Assembly: GCF_048128805.1 (NCBI RefSeq)
Contig: NC_135997.1
Span: 27,690,315 to 27,754,314 of the forward strand
Length of the DNA: 64,000 nt
Origin: Centroberyx gerrardi
Lineage: Eukaryota; Chordata; Actinopteri; Beryciformes; Berycidae
Direction: 5' to 3'
Shown here: positions 61,337 to 64,000 of the stretch, in pieces
Position numbering within the stretch: position 1 is the stretch's first letter
Layout: each line of letters opens with the position of its first letter
The notes under the pieces: generated by a model
What the model was told of the DNA's origin: nothing
The model's input: the letters and a program-made list of their open reading frames with translations, nothing else
The model's database searches: none
Program-made: the position numbers and the translations under genes

Positions 61337-61881
61337 TCACATGAGGCTGCAGTTCTCCGTCTGCTTTTTGAGGTCTTCCAGCGTGGCCTGGGCTTTGTCC
61401 TTCAGCTGGTCGATGTCCACGTTCTGGATGTTGGTCAGCTGGCCCAGCACGGACTGCTTGTGCTCCTCCTCCTGGTTGTCCTCAGCGATCATCTTGGCCA
61501 GCTCTGTGGGCAGCTCCACATCGTCCCCCGCCTGCTGGATCTGGGTCTCGTCCAGCTCGTTCTGAGATGGACACACACATCAGTAAAAGGCCAGGAGAAA
61601 AGAGGGAGCACAAGTTAAGACCAAAGGGGGAAGATCATGAAATAAAAAATTGACTATTTCCCCGCAAGATTAATAGAAATGTTAACAAAGGATGTGTTGG
61701 CGTTTCAAAGGCAGTGACCCTGTTGTAGACATTTTTTTATTTGTGTCTTTAGTTCTCTTTACAAAGGCAGACCAGGATCAGCTGTCGGTTTACCTTTGGT
61801 AGTCTGTATTTCTCTCGGAAGTGACTTCTGACTGTAGCTCTCTCAGCTTTCTTCTGGGCAAAATTAGCTTCTCGTTCTTGC
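61337..61881 (-). CDS. cplx3: Complexin 3 (partial: last two coding exons)
   Basis: Complexins clamp and promote SNARE-mediated exocytosis; complexin 3/4 act at retinal ribbon synapses and are prenylated. Exons in transcript order are 61881-61794 and 61561-61337, with GT-AG splice sites and a 75-codon last exon including TGA. The first encodes [20 protein letters not shown] followed by YRLPK, the central SNARE-binding helix. The second begins [18 protein letters not shown] and ends [20 protein letters not shown] followed by LM, where CSLM is a CaaX box. Human CPLX3 has the same layout and ends CHVM. The exon at 61881 starts in mid-codon, and I could not find the N-terminal exon up to 64,000, so it lies beyond the window or in unrecognised sequence. 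cplx3 and ulk3 are neighbours in human 15q24 too. Confidence 0.92.
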
Positions 61882-64000
61882 CTGGGGGAAAGGAGGAAAA
61901 ACATTCATTTTTGGCAGAATATTCAAGATGCCTTTGGACATACAAATTTAGATACTCTCAGCTTCCAACCAAAGCCGATAGCAAGTGTCTCTTTTAATCA
62001 GCTGTCCACCTCTTCAGTTGTAATAAGGTTTAAATTGGCAACACACTTACTCCTTCAAGTTCCACGCATTTAAGAAAGCATTGATATTCAACTACACACA
62101 CATTCAAACCTGAAAATGAAGAAAGTCATTGTTCATCATTGCTATGTGCAGTTTCATCTGTACTTAAGGAGAATCCACATCATCAGAAAGGCTCCTGCTG
62201 GATTTGAGCCTCATCCAGCATCAGCAATATCAGCCTTGTTAAAGAGGATGGGGAGCCTAGCATTACCAGCTCCACTCTAACTCTATCTCCAGAGTCTGGG
62301 GCCAGCAGAAGGTGGGTGAGCAGCAGTGATGCCCAGGGGAGGGAAGCCGGAAGAGACCCCAGATGCAGCATGCTGCCGGTCCAGTGCTCCTGCGAGGGAT
62401 TTCAATCATCTGGGGATGTGGACTACTAGCAGTAGCCTACTAACTGCAGACTGACTACCACTCACCCACTTCCACAGCTGCCAGCCCATCCCACACACAG
62501 CCTGGCCTCACCTCACTTGGCTCTGCAGTCTTATGGTCTGTCTGCCTAGCTGTGCTCATATTAAATGTCTCACTTTGGTGGGATGTGTTCATGTTTTTAG
62601 CCTGCAAACCCTTGAAAGAGTTCATGAACCGTCATTATAAAACAGGTCATCTAAGCCAAGCAATCTAACTGGTCAAAGAAGCATTCCAACTGTGTTGATA
62701 ATTCCCATAAAGCACAGCTACAGCTCGCCATATTTTATTGTTTGCTATGTCAACTCTCAAGGTAACCACGGACTTGAACAATCTTTCTTGATTTCTCCTG
62801 TTTTATTCTTATGTATTATATGTATCCTACTATAAAATCCTACTATAAAATGAGGAAAACTCTGTCCTTCTGTCTGTCTGCATCCATTTTGCTCCTCAAT
62901 GGGTTGGCCAATCAATCTGAAACTGCACATGGGCATTGAGCATTGGCATAGGCAGGGACTGACGAAGACGATTTTTCCATTTTCCCAAATTTAAGCTGTT
63001 TATTAGCATTTTTGGCAAGTCTGCGCGGAGTTGTGGCACGCGCATCCCCGGGTATGGACTACTACTTAAAAAAAAACTTTTCAGACAGTGCACATGCATT
63101 GCAACTGTTGTATCGTACCCATAATCACAGTAAATATTGTCCTTTTGGGTATTATTGCTATAAGGACCAATATCATCTGCCCCATGTATCCAGGGGTGAC
63201 ATCACTCTCTTGCTACTAGTTTAAAAATGACACTGGCAGTGCACAGGAACCATGCCAGTGGGACCCTGATGATATTGTTTTTGTGTCCATGGTTGGAATT
63301 TTCAGTAAGAAATTTTAGCTGTTTATAATGATCAAAAACAAGAGTCATAAAAAGAGCCTGAATGTTGGTGATGACTACAGACTCCTAAGAGTTGCTAATG
63401 ATGGAAGTGGTTTATGTATGAACTCACATGGAAATACGTAATGGTTCCCATGGGGGGTCTGTGGTCTAATGCATATCGATCTGGAGTTCCTCAACATGAA
63501 AAGGTTCCTGTACTAAAAAGCAAAAATGTTCCACCAAAGTAAATGATCACTTTGATGGGTACATCACAAGAAGTTATACCATGCACATACACATGGAAAA
63601 ACATCATTCATATTTTACTGGTGTCCATCTTTGTCAATACCCCTTTAAATATAAATTAGAAAGCAACCAGTTCTGACAAGCTGTGATTCTACATTCTACA
63701 TGCAAGGGATGAACTGAAGATGAAGATTATTAACATATCCATCTTGAGGAAACACAATATTAACTGAAGTTCATCATTCAAACTCTCTAAAATATTGAGG
63801 ATCCAGTGTGCAAAATCATTGTTAAAGAGTAGGAGTGACTTTTTGGAAGTGGTGGATATCTCATTTTTAAAATTAAACTCTTCAAATTCACTCTTGTAAA
63901 CAGTCCAAACTATGTGATGCCTCCAGCAGAGGGCAGGCAATGGACTGCTGGCACTGTTCTCTCTGGTCAACATCACTGAAATGTTTATGGCTGTAGTGTA
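61882..64000 (-). other. cplx3 intron / upstream DNA with no recognised exon
   Basis: It contains a decayed look-alike of the start of the last cplx3 exon (62,174-62,219) and dispersed repeat pieces around 62,850-63,060. No sequence resembling the complexin N-terminus (YEEYQ-type) was found on the minus strand. Confidence 0.5.
62174..62219 (-). pseudogene. Decayed duplicate of the cplx3 last-exon start
   Basis: On the minus strand it encodes LDEAQIQQ then a stop, and ends GATGATGTGGA. The genuine exon reads [14 protein letters not shown]. The nucleotides CTGGA-GAG-C-CA-ATCCAGCAG match at most positions. It lies upstream of the real exons, in intronic or 5' DNA. Confidence 0.45.

Noticed and set aside
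1-64000. CRISPR arrays, operons, prophage or bacterial mobile systems
   Set aside because: Intron-containing vertebrate genes throughout; no regularly spaced repeats with unique spacers.

Overview
The window is vertebrate nuclear DNA, almost certainly from a teleost fish. It holds multi-exon genes with GT-AG introns of moderate size. Repeat clutter is dense: tRNA-headed SINEs, foldback DNA elements, relics of an L2/Rex-like LINE, and CA/GA/TATG microsatellites. The protein-coding genes all have clear vertebrate orthologues. Several of them (LARP6, TM2D3, TARS3, ULK3, CPLX3) lie on human chromosome 15q, so the window looks like a piece of a fish chromosome sharing that ancestry. The species cannot be fixed from sequence alone.

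Layout: (1) 1-4.0 kb, plus strand: the last two coding exons and 3'UTR of larp6, an RNA-binding La-related protein; its first exon lies left of the window. (2) 6.25-12.2 kb, minus strand: complete six-exon tm2d3, a TM2-domain membrane protein, convergent with larp6. (3) 13.6-30.6 kb, minus strand: complete 19-exon tars3, a cytosolic threonyl-tRNA synthetase paralogue with an N-terminal coiled coil; the joined exons make exactly 814 codons including the stop. (4) 31.4-49.1 kb, plus strand, head-to-head with tars3: complete ulk3 (Ser/Thr kinase plus two MIT domains). It has 16 coding exons, a probable GC-AG first coding intron and a 17-nt terminal coding exon. (5) 49-55.6 kb: gene-poor, with repeats and possible regulatory DNA. 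(6) 55.62-56.37 kb, minus strand: an intronless gas1-family gene (GPI-anchored GFR-alpha-like protein). (7) 56.4-61.3 kb: gas1 upstream DNA with a palindromic microsatellite, a triple AGGTCA DR1 array and foldback elements. (8) 61.34-61.88 kb, minus strand: the last two exons of cplx3 (complexin 3, ending in a CaaX box); its 5' exon(s) lie beyond 64 kb or were not found.

The genes do not form an operon or pathway. They are ordinary neighbouring eukaryotic loci: collagen-mRNA binding (larp6), Notch/amyloid-related membrane biology (tm2d3), translation (tars3), autophagy/Hedgehog/abscission signalling (ulk3), Hedgehog co-reception (gas1) and ribbon-synapse exocytosis (cplx3). ulk3 and gas1, both tied to Hedgehog signalling in other vertebrates, are adjacent here.

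I found no convincing novel multi-gene system. The most interesting observations are a gas1 copy between ulk3 and cplx3, transposable elements ending within about 30 bp of the stop codons of both gas1 and cplx3, the unusual ulk3 splice sites, a decayed duplicate of a cplx3 exon start, a triple DR1 nuclear-receptor-like site, and several perfect palindromes. Exon boundaries were assigned by hand from splice consensus and family conservation.
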